Shown here in pieces: positions 22,715-33,239 of a stretch of 64,000 bases of DNA (positions within the stretch are counted from its first letter, which is position 1; each line of letters opens with the position of its first letter). Below the pieces are notes generated by a model. The model saw only the letters and a program-made list of their open reading frames with translations, was not told the origin of the DNA and did no database searches. Both the position numbers and the translations under genes were made by a program. The DNA comes from Babylonia areolata (lineage: Eukaryota; Mollusca; Gastropoda; Neogastropoda; Buccinidae). The stretch is taken from assembly GCF_041734735.1 (NCBI RefSeq), contig NC_134887.1:30134778-30198777 (forward strand), written 5' to 3'.

Positions 22715-25700
22715 ATGAACGCAGTGTCGGCTTCAAACCTTACGGGAGCGGGCACTTTACACGTCTTATCCATATGGATCTCGGTGCTGTGCGGATTGAC
22801 ACACTGCCTGCTGTTTGTGTGCGCTGACATAACCACACACCAGTGGAGTGCTGGTCCACTAAACATCAGTAACATGTGTCCAGGTGTAGAGTACATCCTC
22901 AACCAAAACAACACAAACATCACAATGTTGCAGGTGAATGTGTCAGACTGTGGCAAGAATCTTCCACCACATACAGAACATCAGGGAGTGGTGTATGGTG
23001 TGTGTGATCATTCTAACACTTTCTGTAAGCTGCATGCGAAGGCACCACAGGGTATGTATGTACGTGCTCTTGTAGAGAGGCTAGAGTACTGGTGTGATTC
23101 TTCTAAAGATCGACATACTACAATACTCATGGATTTTATAGGAAGTTATTCTTTGTCATGCAATGTTCATACTCCTGAGCACATGTATGTTGAGTCGCTT
23201 ACAAACAGTATGGAGATAATGAACGTCAACAGTCCAATGGGAAAACTTTCATTAGAAACAGTTAACAGTCACGAGTTTATTGTTGAATATATACTTGAAT
23301 ATTGCGCATATATAATAACTCCATACGTAGTAATACCCGATATAATCAATGTCTTGGTTTTCAGTGTCGAATGGAAAGTACCCTCCGGGTGGATTATGAT
23401 AAGCATTCAACAACTACCGAAGCTTTATCCATGTCTCTATCGGCAGCGATTCTGGATACAGTTGTATTCAAATCCAAATGCAACTCGCCCAGTTGAACGT
23501 GTGTGCCATTATCAACGATCAGCTAAGATCATTTACACATCGTTCCTAAAAATCCAACTTGCATATCGATACGACGCAAATACAGGACTGACAATGTTTG
23601 TGTCTGTCTTGCCTGTAAATGAGCAACCCATAGAGATGACAAACGGCCTTTTCAACTGCTCTGTAAATTACTATTATAGATTTCAACGTCATCTACACTG
23701 TAATATGAAGACAGAGTGTGAAGATGGAAGGGATGAAACAGAACACTGTCCCTTCAGCAGTCCTGGCTGCCAGGGAATGGTAGCTTCACGAAACAAGTGT
23801 TTCAAGTTAGTCCTCAAGTTTAAGCTATCTTTAACTCTGCTTTCCGAATATGAGTGTGTAAGTGGAAGATTAGCGTCAGTAAAATCTAGAAAAGAACAGA
23901 TAGATTTTCAACATTTCTTTAAACAATTGTTTTATTTTTACACAGTTATAGGTTTGAGGAGTGGTTGGGGTGATTTGCCCTATGTATATAGCAAGTTCAA
24001 TAAATGGTCTGACAACACCTTGGTGTACAGCATGACTCACTTGGGAGCTGCGTATCTGCCTTCAAAATATTATCGCCGAGCTGTTCTTCAACGCATGATG
24101 CTGTCCTTTATCTCCGAATTAGCAAATAGAGTATATATAATACCTTGTGAATTGACATCACTATCACAAGATGCCTCTTCCTCACCAGTGTCAGTGGCTC
24201 ACTTACGTTCACCAGAAACAATCTTTATACAAACAAAACAAGCTCTGTCAGTTTCCTCTGACAGTTACATTACACATGAGTTCGTGTCACATGATTCCAG
24301 GAGTCCTTGTATGAAAACAACGAACACACTGTTTTGCACACCCATGAACACCACTGATGCACAGCATGCTGACATGTTTGTCTTTGGAAGGAAAATGACA
24401 CACGCATACACCATATTTACATGTGAGGATGGTATGACAGAAGTGCATCACACGTTTGTGTGTGACTTCAGACGGGACTGTCCAGATAATGCTGATGAGT
24501 CATTTTGTGAACATCCTTTGTGTACTGGTTTTCTGTGTTCTAACAGCCAGTGTGTATCACTTAGTCAACATTGCAACCAATACTCAGATTGTCTAGACGA
24601 TTCTGATGAGGTTGGGTGTCCTGATGACAGCAGCTACCTGGCTGATGTCAAAGATGTAGACATGAAGCAACAGCTTTATGTGAATCTGGATTGGACAGGT
24701 TTCTTCACTCAACAGGTGATGACAGCTAACGACTCTTGTCCTCACAGTCATTATCGCTGCATATCTGAGAGGTTGTATTGTCTGCCTGTCTACACCCGGT
24801 GTAACGGATTTTCTGACTGTATTAATGGAGAAGACGAACAAGACTGTGAGACAGCAACGTGTCCTGGTTTCTACCGATGTCGAAGTTCCAGAATTTGTGT
24901 ACACGGAGATCACCTGTGTGATAGCTTGGGTCATTGTCCACAGCGGGATGATGAACTGCTGTGTGACAGAATCTGCCCTGACGGTTGTAAGTGCCAAGGT
25001 CACGCTTTCCTGTGTAACAAACCATTTCCTTCAGATCAGTATCTTCAGTTGAGATACGTGGACGCAACAGCTTCAAACATGTCACTGCATTATTTCAATA
25101 AAAATACGAATATCGTTCGTTTGATGCTATCTCAGTGTTCCCTTCATAATATTTCACTTATTAGACTAGCAAACCTAAGATATTTTGATCTTTCCAATAA
25201 CAACCTAAGAACTGTGGATGTGACAGCTTTTCTGGAGCTGCCAAATTTAAGAGTTCTACACTTACAACACAACCCTCTCAGCACAACGAGTAGTGAAGCA
25301 ACGAAGCACGTTCATCATGCCCTCACACGAGTGGATGTATCAAAAACGTATCTCAATATCCTTTACAATGATTTCTCCATGGCATATTTGCCTTACTTGC
25401 AGTTTTTGAACGTGTCACACTGTGCTGTTGAAACCATTGGACCACTAACTTTTAAAAATATGCCACGCCTCAAAATTCTCGATATAAGTGGAAATAGAGT
25501 CGCTGATTTCCCCTTGGATCTGTTTTCAAAATCTCATCAATTACATCGCGTCTTTTCATCCAACTACAGATTTTGCTGTATGGATTTATTTCCCAAGCAC
25601 TCTGATAAAATCAAATGTTTGGCACCACACACTGTACTCCCTTCGTGTACAGCACTGCTACCAACTCAACTGTACAGAATTTTCTTTTGGCTGATTGGCG

Positions 25701-26578
25701 TCTCTGCCACGATGGGCAATTTAGTATGTTTGATAACTTCACCTGCAGTGAAAAAAGTGATTGGAAGCAGTTCCTTCAGGATTGTTGTCCACCTGCAGTT
25801 ATCTGACATGTGTATGGGAAGTCATATCAGCTTTATTGTTACATCAGACCATATATTTCACGGAAAATACATCCACATTGAAAAAGCATGGACTAATGAC
25901 ACAAGCTGCAAGCTTGCTGGATTCCTTTTCTTTCTGGCCAGTACGGTGTCAGAACTGATTATATTGTTAATTACTTTGTATCAAATCACTGTATTTTGTT
26001 TCCCTGATGGTGGAAGGAGATTCAGTAAATGTTTACCGGCAACAGGCTGTGTGTGGATTGTTGGGATTTTGTTGGCAACAATTCCATTTCTTCCTGGACT
26101 ATCTCACTGGGGCCTACAGAGTCAGTCTGGTCTCTGTCGTCTGGCCTTATTTGATCGCTATCATTCTAGAGATAGCTTCAGGTGGTTCACCGTTATTGTG
26201 GCAGTCAACTTTATTTTGTGTGTGATTATTATAGCTGGTCAAGCTGTCATCTACAGGCGAACACCACGGTACAGAATATCACTTAGTGCCTCACAGAGAT
26301 CAGACTATTCTTCAGTGCATGTCATGAGAAAAGTGGCTGTCACAGATGCAATTTGCTGGCTGGCATTCGGACTGGTGACGATGATGACTTCACTTGGTGT
26401 TGCTGGTTTCGATAATACCCGTGACATCATGGTTGTATTCATGTTGCCTTTCAACTCTGCTCTCAACCCGCTTCTCTACACGTGGACCGTGAACACACAA
26501 AGGCGAAGTCAGCAACAAGAAGAAAGGTTAATTCAAGTGTTCAAAGCACGGCTTCTCCATGCAGGAAATAAAACATAA
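22715..26578 (+). CDS. CUB-like/C-type lectin/LDLa/LRR G-protein-coupled receptor (receptor B, GRL101-like)
   Basis: A single-exon 1,287-residue protein. A hydrophobic signal peptide (about 15-40) is followed by a CUB-like region (about 50-210), an LDLa-like remnant (CNMKTECEDGRDETEHC, about 330-345) and a C-type lectin-like domain (about 352-480, with GRLASVKSRKEQ, VIGLRSGWGD and KWSDNT). LDLa modules follow at about 570-599, 602-635, 675-711 and 716-750. Then come a Cys cap (754-767), LRRs (about 780-960) and seven TM helices (about 991-1270). TM7 keeps NPLLY, but the DRY site reads LYQITVF and the TM2 Asp lies in LSDMCMG. The layout is that of a relaxin-receptor-like (LGR type C) surface receptor; the ligand is unknown, and the loss of DRY may alter G-protein coupling. 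The start is the first Met before the signal peptide. AATAAA at 26,567 overlaps the last codons. Confidence 0.92.
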   Translation: MNAVSASNLTGAGTLHVLSIWISVLCGLTHCLLFVCADITTHQWSAGPLNISNMCPGVEYILNQNNTNITMLQVNVSDCGKNLPPHTEHQGVVYGVCDHSNTFCKLHAKAPQGMYVRALVERLEYWCDSSKDRHTTILMDFIGSYSLSCNVHTPEHMYVESLTNSMEIMNVNSPMGKLSLETVNSHEFIVEYILEYCAYIITPYVVIPDIINVLVFSVEWKVPSGWIMISIQQLPKLYPCLYRQRFWIQLYSNPNATRPVERVCHYQRSAKIIYTSFLKIQLAYRYDANTGLTMFVSVLPVNEQPIEMTNGLFNCSVNYYYRFQRHLHCNMKTECEDGRDETEHCPFSSPGCQGMVASRNKCFKLVLKFKLSLTLLSEYECVSGRLASVKSRKEQIDFQHFFKQLFYFYTVIGLRSGWGDLPYVYSKFNKWSDNTLVYSMTHLGAAYLPSKYYRRAVLQRMMLSFISELANRVYIIPCELTSLSQDASSSPVSVAHLRSPETIFIQTKQALSVSSDSYITHEFVSHDSRSPCMKTTNTLFCTPMNTTDAQHADMFVFGRKMTHAYTIFTCEDGMTEVHHTFVCDFRRDCPDNADESFCEHPLCTGFLCSNSQCVSLSQHCNQYSDCLDDSDEVGCPDDSSYLADVKDVDMKQQLYVNLDWTGFFTQQVMTANDSCPHSHYRCISERLYCLPVYTRCNGFSDCINGEDEQDCETATCPGFYRCRSSRICVHGDHLCDSLGHCPQRDDELLCDRICPDGCKCQGHAFLCNKPFPSDQYLQLRYVDATASNMSLHYFNKNTNIVRLMLSQCSLHNISLIRLANLRYFDLSNNNLRTVDVTAFLELPNLRVLHLQHNPLSTTSSEATKHVHHALTRVDVSKTYLNILYNDFSMAYLPYLQFLNVSHCAVETIGPLTFKNMPRLKILDISGNRVADFPLDLFSKSHQLHRVFSSNYRFCCMDLFPKHSDKIKCLAPHTVLPSCTALLPTQLYRIFFWLIGVSATMGNLVCLITSPAVKKVIGSSSFRIVVHLQLSDMCMGSHISFIVTSDHIFHGKYIHIEKAWTNDTSCKLAGFLFFLASTVSELIILLITLYQITVFCFPDGGRRFSKCLPATGCVWIVGILLATIPFLPGLSHWGLQSQSGLCRLALFDRYHSRDSFRWFTVIVAVNFILCVIIIAGQAVIYRRTPRYRISLSASQRSDYSSVHVMRKVAVTDAICWLAFGLVTMMTSLGVAGFDNTRDIMVVFMLPFNSALNPLLYTWTVNTQRRSQQQEERLIQVFKARLLHAGNKT
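26567..26572 (+). terminator. Possible poly(A) signal overlapping the receptor B stop
   Basis: AATAAA lies within the last three sense codons, 4 bp before the TAA at 26,576. If used, the 3' UTR would be only some 10-25 nt. No other AATAAA is obvious close downstream before the GA repeat at 26,587. Confidence 0.35.
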
Positions 26579-26586
26579 TTTATGCT

Positions 26587-26900
26587 GAGAGAGAGAGAGA
26601 GAGAGATTCAGATTCAGATTATCTATTCATTTATTGGCCTAGGCCCCTCATGAAGGGGTAAATGAACAACATGTATCATATCAAACAAACATACATTATA
26701 TCAACCACATATCGAAGCACACAATTACAGAAACGCTGCACTGAAGTACAGTATTTTAATTAAGAAGTTACAATTTCTCTAAATTTAAACGCTTTGTGCA
26801 AAAATAATGACAGTTTCCATACATCATCATGTCGCGTGGATGACAATAATAAACTTAGTTTAAAAAGGCATGGTTGTCGATAGCAATTAGGTGGTATATA
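26587..26900 (-). mobile_element. GA microsatellite and retroposon 3' end with (TCTGAA)n tail
   Basis: A short (GA)n at 26,587-26,605 is followed by (GATTCA)n. Read on the minus strand this is a 3' terminus: GGCCTAGGCCAATAAATGAA, then TAGATAATCTGAATCTGAAT. The body reaches roughly 26,900. Tail style and AATAAA placement resemble the (TTATC)n-tailed ends at 14.4 kb. Confidence 0.5.
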
Positions 26901-26904
26901 CTTT

Positions 26905-29900
26905 TCTCTGGAGTCAGGTCAGGGGCATAGCCCTTGCTACTGGTACCATGTAACCCAGTACTACCTGCCACATGTGAAGACTCCCAACGACGGACCAGGC
27001 GGAGGAGGAAACCTTTCTCAACGGCTGTGAAGGCGGAAGAGGATGACCAAAGGGCAGGGGGAACTCTTATCCTTGGCTGGAAGTCCTCCTTGGAGACGGA
27101 ACTCCGAAGAAAAAACCTGCACCTGCCGAGGCCATCCTACACGTGGCAGTATCTGCACCTGTTGGACTGTGAGCGTCGGTAGGCAAGAGAGTGGGGAAGG
27201 AACTGCACAACTCCTCTTCACTAAAAAAAAAAGTCACCTGTGTTGGTCAGGCAACCAGGCTAATGTCGGAACGACGAGCTAGCCCTTCAACACCCAGCTT
27301 TCCCAAGCCCTGAGGCGATGGAGAAGTGGTAACGGAGACAGGCAGAGGATGCTGCTGGCAGTTCCTAGTCACGACTCTGCATGCAGGCGGCTGTGGGATG
27401 ATGGTCGTCCGCCGTAGACTGGGGCAGATGCGGCGCCCATATCCTCCCACACTGTCAGAGCAACCATTTTTAGAGACAGCACTGCTCTCCCCACACGGGG
27501 AAGGGGAGATCAAAGGATCCCCAAACAAAGCCTGCCTCACCTAGTACCTAGTAGGAAACCGCACCTACTTGGACATCCAACACTAGCAGTCGAAAACAAC
27601 AGAAGAAAAGAACCAGGAGTCATGCCCTTACTCTGGGCGCCTGGAATGTTCGCACCCTTTTAGACAGAGACGATAGACCAGAAAGGCGCACAGCGCTCAT
27701 TGCTAGAATGCTTGATCGCTACCAGGTGGACATAGCAGCCCTGAGCGAAACCAGGTTTGCCGGTGAAACCCAGCTGAAGGAAGTTGGAGGGGGCTACACC
27801 TTCTACTGCATTGGGAAGCCAGATGGCACCCCAAGAACCTCAGGCGTGGGCTTTGCCATACGAACCAAACTTGCACGACAGCTTGACAGCCTTCCACGTG
27901 GGATAAACGATAGGCTGATGACCCTGCGTCTGAAGCTGTCCGAGGATCGCTTCTTCACAGTCATCAGCTGCCATGCCCCGACGATGACCAACCTTGATGA
28001 CATCAAAGAAGCTTTCTACGAGGAGCTCAGCCACACCATTTCAGCGGTAGACAGAAAGGACAGGCTGATCATCCTTGGGAATTTCAATGCTCGCGTCGGC
28101 GTGGACTTCTCCTCGTGGCCAAAAGTCCAAGGACAACACGGCACTGGCAAGTGCAACTCCAACGGACTGCTTTTGCTCTCGCTCTGCGCGCAGCATGGAC
28201 TGACCATCACCAACACCCTCTTCCAACAAGCGGACAAGTACAAGAACACATGGATGCATCCCCGCTCCAAGCAATGGCACATGCTGGACTATGTGATTGT
28301 CCGGCAGAGGGACAGAGGTGATGTTTCCATTACACGCTGCATGAGAGGAACAGTCTGTTGGTCGGACTATCGCCTGGTATGCAGCAAGATGAACATCAGA
28401 TTTGCACGCAAGCTCCAACCAGCCAGGCAGAAACCCCCTAGGAAGCTGAACATCTACCACCTCCCTATCACCAAGGACGTGCTGCAGCAGCAAATCCAAG
28501 CAGCTCTCCAAGAAACTCCTACATCGACTGATGTAGAAGAGGTATGGAGCACCTTTAGAGATACTGTGTACACAGCAGCAGCTGACACACTCGGCTTTGT
28601 GCAGAGGAGCCACAAAGACTGGTTTGACGAGAACGACTCTGGAATCTCCAAGCTCCTGAACACACTGCATATACGGCATCAGGATCACATTTCCAATACA
28701 GACTGCCAGAGGAAGAAGAACCAGTTCTTGCAAATCAAGCAACTCATACAGAAGAGGCTGCGTGAGATGAAGAACACCTGGTGGGAGAGAAAGTCCGAAG
28801 AGCTTCAGTCTGCTGCTGATGCTCACGATATGAAGACCTTCCATGATGGTCTCCGAGCTGTGTATGGGCCGAAAGTCATAGGATCAACCCCTGTCCGAGC
28901 CTTGGACCAGACCACCCTCCTGACAGACAAGAAAGACATCCTTGCCCGCTGGGCAGAGCACTTCAGCACCCTCCTCAACAGGGACTCGTCCGTATCTGAC
29001 AAGGTAATTGCAGCCCTCCCACAGCTACCAGTCAATGACCCGCTAGCTGCCCCTCCCACCAAGGCCGAGACCCAAAAGACCCTGAAGCTGACAACGTCAG
29101 GAAAAGCACCAGGAGCGGATGGAATCCAGACTGACATCTACAAGTATTGAGGCGAGGTGCTGACAGACAAGCTGACCGCCCTGTTCCAGTCTATCTGGGA
29201 GAAGTGGGAGGTCCCCCAGGATTTCAAGGATGCTTCAATTGTCCACATTTACAAACGGAAGGGAGACAAAACGTCCTGCGATAACCACCGTGGAATCTCT
29301 CTCCTCTGCATCGCCGGCAAGATCTTCGCCCGCATCATACTGAACAGACTGGTCGACCATGTCCCCAACACAGTCATCCCTGAAGCACAGTGTGGCTTCC
29401 GCTCAGGCAGGGAAACATGTGACATGGTGTTTGCCGTACGCCAGATGCAAGAGAAGTGCCGTGAATAGAACAAGGAGCTCCACATGGTCTTTATAGACCT
29501 GACTAAGGCCTTCGACACGGTGAACCGCCGTGGTCTGTGGAAGATCCTCCTAAAGTTTGGCTGCCCAGACAGCCTTATTTAGCTGATTGCGTCATTCCAC
29601 GACGGCATGCAGGCGAGAGTACAGGAAAATACTGACATGTCGGATCCGTTCCATGTGGTAAATGGAGTGAAGCAGGGCTGCGTCCTGGCACTCACACAGT
29701 TCTCCATTCTCTTCTCTGCCATGCTGATTGACGCCTTGCAAGACTGTGACCGGGGCATCTATATTCAGTTTCGCATAGATGGCAAACTTTTCAACTTGCG
29801 GCGACTCCACGCCAGGTCCAGGGTGTTTGAGGCACTGTTGAGAGAGTTCCTCTTCGCTGATGACTGCGTGCTTGCTGCACACACCCATGAGGAAATGCAG

Positions 29901-30000
29901 TTCATTATGGACAGGTTCTCAACCTCCTGCAGGCGCTTTGGACTCACCATCAGCCTCAGCAAGACCGAGTCCATGTACCAACCAGATAGTTATCGTGTAA
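26905..30000 (+). mobile_element. RTE-like LINE: 5' leader, endonuclease and RT with three stops
   Basis: A GC-rich leader (about 26,905-27,630) precedes one continuous reading frame. It has the endonuclease (AWNVRTLLDRDD near 27,645, AALSETRFAG near 27,740, ILGNFNARVG near 28,070) and RT blocks (GKAPGADGIQTDIYKY near 29,100, SIVHIYKRKGDKTSCDNHRG, QCGFRSGRET, MVFIDLTKAFDTVNRRGLWK, VNGVKQGC, and the catalytic FLFADDC near 29,850). The frame is interrupted by TGA at 29,148, TAG at 29,466 and TAG at 29,580 but not shifted, so the copy is fairly young but inactive. It ends near 29,990 without the RT thumb or 3' UTR. A tRNA-like SINE head on the minus strand follows at 30,045. Confidence 0.92.
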
Positions 30001-30044
30001 TCCGAATGACTAGCGTCCAGACCACCATTCAAGGTCTAGTGGAG

Positions 30045-30135
30045 GAGAGAAAAGATCGGCGGCTGAGCCGTGATTCGAACCAGTAGTATCGGATTCCCTA
30101 GCTTCCTATGCGGACGCGTTTCCTCTAGGCCATTG
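30045..30135 (-). mobile_element. tRNA-derived SINE head
   Basis: The reverse complement reads AATGGCCTAGAGGAAACGCG (A box), an extra arm and ACTGGTTCGAATCACGG (B box), ending in CAGCCGCCGATC. It adjoins the truncated end of the LINE at 26.9-30.0 kb. No CCA end or clean stems were seen, so I do not call a functional tRNA gene. Confidence 0.6.
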
Positions 30136-30470
30136 TTGGTGCTATTGTTTGTGTATAGTGTTGTTGGTTGTTAGTGTTATTGCTCGTGAAAAATGATGCT
30201 GCTGACACAAAAAGTGTCCCAGACAGGTCCCGTTGAACACGTAGTTTCTGACCCGAAGACGAACACTTCTTCCGACCACAGATGCTCCGGACTTGCCCAA
30301 CAACCGTGGCACAACACACCAAAAGTGTGTTCAAGGTCGGGGTGTCACGCGGGGGTTCACCGGGAGCATTTTCATCTGTTGAGACTCCAGGTACGTACAT
30401 CACCAAGTATCAACAGCCTGACGACACACCACACGTCTTGGCAACACTGCCGACCTGGAGGGAGTCATCA

Positions 30471-31305
30471 GTACAACCCTGCTGCAGTGAGGGAGCCATA
30501 CAACCCTACTGCAGTGAGGGAGCCATACAACCCTGCTGCAGTGAGGGAGCCATACAACCCTACTGCAGTTGTGGAGCCATACAATCCTACTGCAGTGAGG
30601 GAGCCATACAACCCTGCTGCAGTGAGGGAGCCATACAACCCAGCTGCAGTGAGGGACCCATACAACCCTGCTGCAGTGAGGGACCCATACAACCCTCCTG
30701 CAGTGAGGGACCCATACAACCCTGCTGCAGTGAGGGACCCATCCAACCCTGCTGCAGTGAGGGACCCATCCAACCCTGCTGCAGTGAGGGAGTCATACAA
30801 CCCTGCTGCAGTGAGGGACCCATACAACCCTGCTGCAGTGAGGGACCCATACAACCCTCCTGCAGTGAGGGAGTCATACAACCCTGCTGCAGTGAGGAAC
30901 CCATACAACCCTGCTGCAGTGAGGGAGTCATACAACCCTGCTGCAGTGAGGGAGTCATACAACCCAGCTGCAGTGAGGGACCCATCCAACCCTGTTGCAG
31001 TGAGGGACCCATACAACCCTGCTGCAGTGAGGGACCCATCCAACCCTGCTGCAGTGAGGGAGTCATACAACCCTGCTGCAGTGAGGGACCCATCCAACCC
31101 TGCTGCAGTGAGGGACCCATCCAACCCTGCTGCAGTGAGGGACCCATACAACTCTGCTGCAGTGAGGGACCCATACAACCCTCCTGCAGTGAGGGACCCA
31201 TACAACCCTGCTGCAGTGAGGGACCCATCCAACCCTGCTGCAGTGAGGGAGTCATACAACCCAGCTGCAGTGAGGGAGCCATACAACCCTGCTGCAGTGG
31301 AGATC
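30471..31305. repeat. 27-bp minisatellite, about 31 copies
   Basis: The unit ACAACCCTGCTGCAGTGAGG plus GACCCAT repeats without length change. Variants alternate CTGCTG/CTCCTG/CAGCTG and GACCCAT/GAGCCAT/GAGTCAT and ACAAC/CCAAC. Because 27 is divisible by three, several frames stay open (for example a YNPAAVRDP nonapeptide on the plus strand and a LTAAGLYGS frame on the minus strand). I see no splice sites, signal peptide or flanking homology that would make it a gene. Nearly every unit has a CTGCAG hexamer. Confidence 0.95.
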
Positions 31306-31553
31306 ATACAACTATTTGCACCATGATTAGTAATGAATGTCTTTGCTCAGTGCGTTGCAGTATAATAATGACTAGTTCTGATTATGTCATATACCTACAT
31401 GTCAAGTATTTACAAAACGCATTTGTTTTTATGTTGTTATGAGTGCTGTGTGTGATCCAACGAGAAAATACAGGGCAAAGTTCAAACAGAGTATTCCAGA
31501 GTGAGTATCATGTTACTGATAATGGTCTCCTCCTGCATACTCCACTTGGATCC

Positions 31554-31555
<2 letters not shown>

Positions 31556-31634
<79 letters not shown>
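31556..31634. repeat. (CA)n followed by (GA)n microsatellite
   Basis: CA at 31,556-31,592, then GA at 31,593-31,634. Confidence 0.95.
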
Positions 31635-31637
<3 letters not shown>

Positions 31638-31689
31638 TACTCAACAACAGCAAAGAGATGACAACAAACACTGCTTTGGAGGCAAGATC

Positions 31690-32780
31690 TTCACTTCACT
31701 TCACTTGTCCCTTAGTCTGGATGACCGTTGGGGCACCACAGACAACCTGTCAACCACCTTCCTTCATCCTTCTCTGTTTTCTGCTTCCCAAAGGGCCTCG
31801 CTCAGCCTCAGACCTGTCCATTCTGGGATGCTGTCTTCTCATCTCTTTTTCTGTCTGCCTCTCCTTCTCCCTCCTTGTACAGTGCCCTGCAGGATTGTCA
31901 GTCTTTGCAAGTCCTGTTGATCTTGTGTTGTGCCCGTACCACTTCAATTTTCCGCGTTTTTTCACAGTGGTGAGATCTTCATAGGGCCCGACGGCTTGCT
32001 TGATTCTGTTCCTCACTTCCTCGTCAGTTGGTTATGTGGTTAAGAGTCTTCGAAATCATCTCATTTCTGTGGTCTGTATCCTCTTTTCTACTGATTATGC
32101 CATGAGGGTCCACATTTCACGTGCGCACAGGAAGATTGACATGACCAAGGGACGCAGCAGGCTGAACTTGGAGCTGAGTACAATGGTCTTGTCATTCCAT
32201 ACGGTCTTCAGATTAGTTGTCGCCACAGTTGTTTGGGCGATCTTTCTTTTTTGTTTTTCTTTCTTTCTTTCCGTTACACGACCACTGAACATCGATTTGC
32301 CGATGACTCTGTCGTGGTTCATGCATGCTGGATATTTTCGTGTCTTCACTGATAACCCACCGAACACTGCCACATGGGTTACAGGATCTTTAACGTGCGT
32401 ATTTGATCTTCTGTGTGCGTATGAACACTAAGGGGGATCAGGCACTATAGCAGGTCTGCACATATTATGTTGACCTGGGAGATCGGAAAAATCTCCGGAC
32501 ACCCGTTAACTACCAGGCCCCGTTACCGAGATTCGAACCCGGGACCCTCAGATTGAAAGTCCAACGCTTAAACCACTCGGCTATTGCGCCCGATCCTGGA
32601 CAGTATTTCTTGCTTTGCCTCGGATCCTTCATCAGTCACTATTGACCCTAAGTACTTGAAGCTCTGCACGGTCTCTAGTTTCTGGCCACTAATTTTTGTC
32701 TGAGCTGATGCCCTTGGTGTTGTTGGTCATCAGCTTGGTCTTCTCTGCACTGATCTCCATGCCGTATGCTGTGGAAGTAA
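31690..32780 (-). mobile_element. RTE-like LINE 3' half, split by a nested SINE
   Basis: Read on the minus strand from 32,770: YGMEISAEKTKLMTNNTKG, an EILSRI block (near 32,600), then, after a SINE insertion, IAQTTVATTNLKTVWNDKTI, LVMSIFLCAREMWTL (near 32,110), EEVRNRIKQAVGPYEDL (near 31,990) and GKLKWYGHNTRSTGLAK (near 31,910). These are the RT thumb and C-terminal blocks of an RTE-like element. Frames change at several points and the 5' part is missing. It is a different copy from the LINE at 26.9-30.0 kb and lies on the opposite strand. Confidence 0.88.
32262..32591 (-). mobile_element. SINE (GGGCGCAATAGCC family) nested in the LINE
   Basis: The head at 32,591 reads GGGCGCAATAGCCGAGTGG, with CGGGTTCGAATCTCGG as B box. 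The body runs through ACCCATGTGGCAGTGTTCGG to a tail ending in (GAAA)n near 32,255. GATCG flanks it on both sides (32,592-32,596 and near 32,240-32,245) and looks like a target-site duplication. Excising the SINE and one GATCG rejoins the LINE frame as SRIAQT. Its 3' third (GAACCACGACAGAGTCATCG) differs from the 35.9-kb copy. Confidence 0.85.
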
Positions 32781-32784
32781 GATT

Positions 32785-33130
32785 TTGGTTTAGAAACTAA
32801 GGGAAAAATAAGTGTCATGTATCGTCTGTATTAGTTGTGTATAATATTATACGTGGCCTGTGGTAACCAGAGACATAGACAGGCAGGTGGTCATTTCTGT
32901 AACAGTTGTTGTTATTCAGTGATAATATTTGTCTCATTATTTTTCGCTGTTTTATTATTTGTTATTTATTTTTTCTGTTTATTTCATTCTATTTTTTGCT
33001 TTTGTTCTTACCTACTATTTTAGTTCATCAACTGATTCATTAACTAATCATTTATATATATATTACTTTTTTATCTTATCATTTTTGCTCAGTTTCTTTT
33101 TATCGTGTTTCCCTCATGGCCTGAATTTCG
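32785..33130. other. No gene seen
   Basis: AT-rich low-complexity DNA, largely T-rich. Confidence 0.35.
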
Positions 33131-33131
33131 C

Positions 33132-33200
33132 TGCTGGTCAGCCATCTGCTTAGCAGATGTGGTGTAGCGTATTTCTGGCTGAATATTGTTCAGTCAAACA
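33132..33200 (+). mobile_element. SINE 3' end fragment
   Basis: GCTGCTGGTCAGCCATCTGC, then TTAGCAGATGTGGTGTAGCG looks like the 3' terminus of the SINE family whose 5' part is at 8,196. It contains an inverted repeat (CATCTGC/GCAGATG). This assignment rests on family recognition, since the 8.2-kb copy is truncated before this point. Confidence 0.45.
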
Positions 33201-33239
33201 AGTCTACAAGGCATTCAGTCGTGAGACCTTTTCTTGAAT

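Noticed and set aside
28041-28844. A 267-codon minus-strand frame
   Set aside because: It is antisense to the endonuclease-RT frame of the LINE at 26.9-30.0 kb.
30193-31442. Plus-strand frames of 377 and 386 codons as repetitive proteins
   Set aside because: They exist because the 27-bp unit length is a multiple of three. They are kept as a finding to test, not annotated as CDS.
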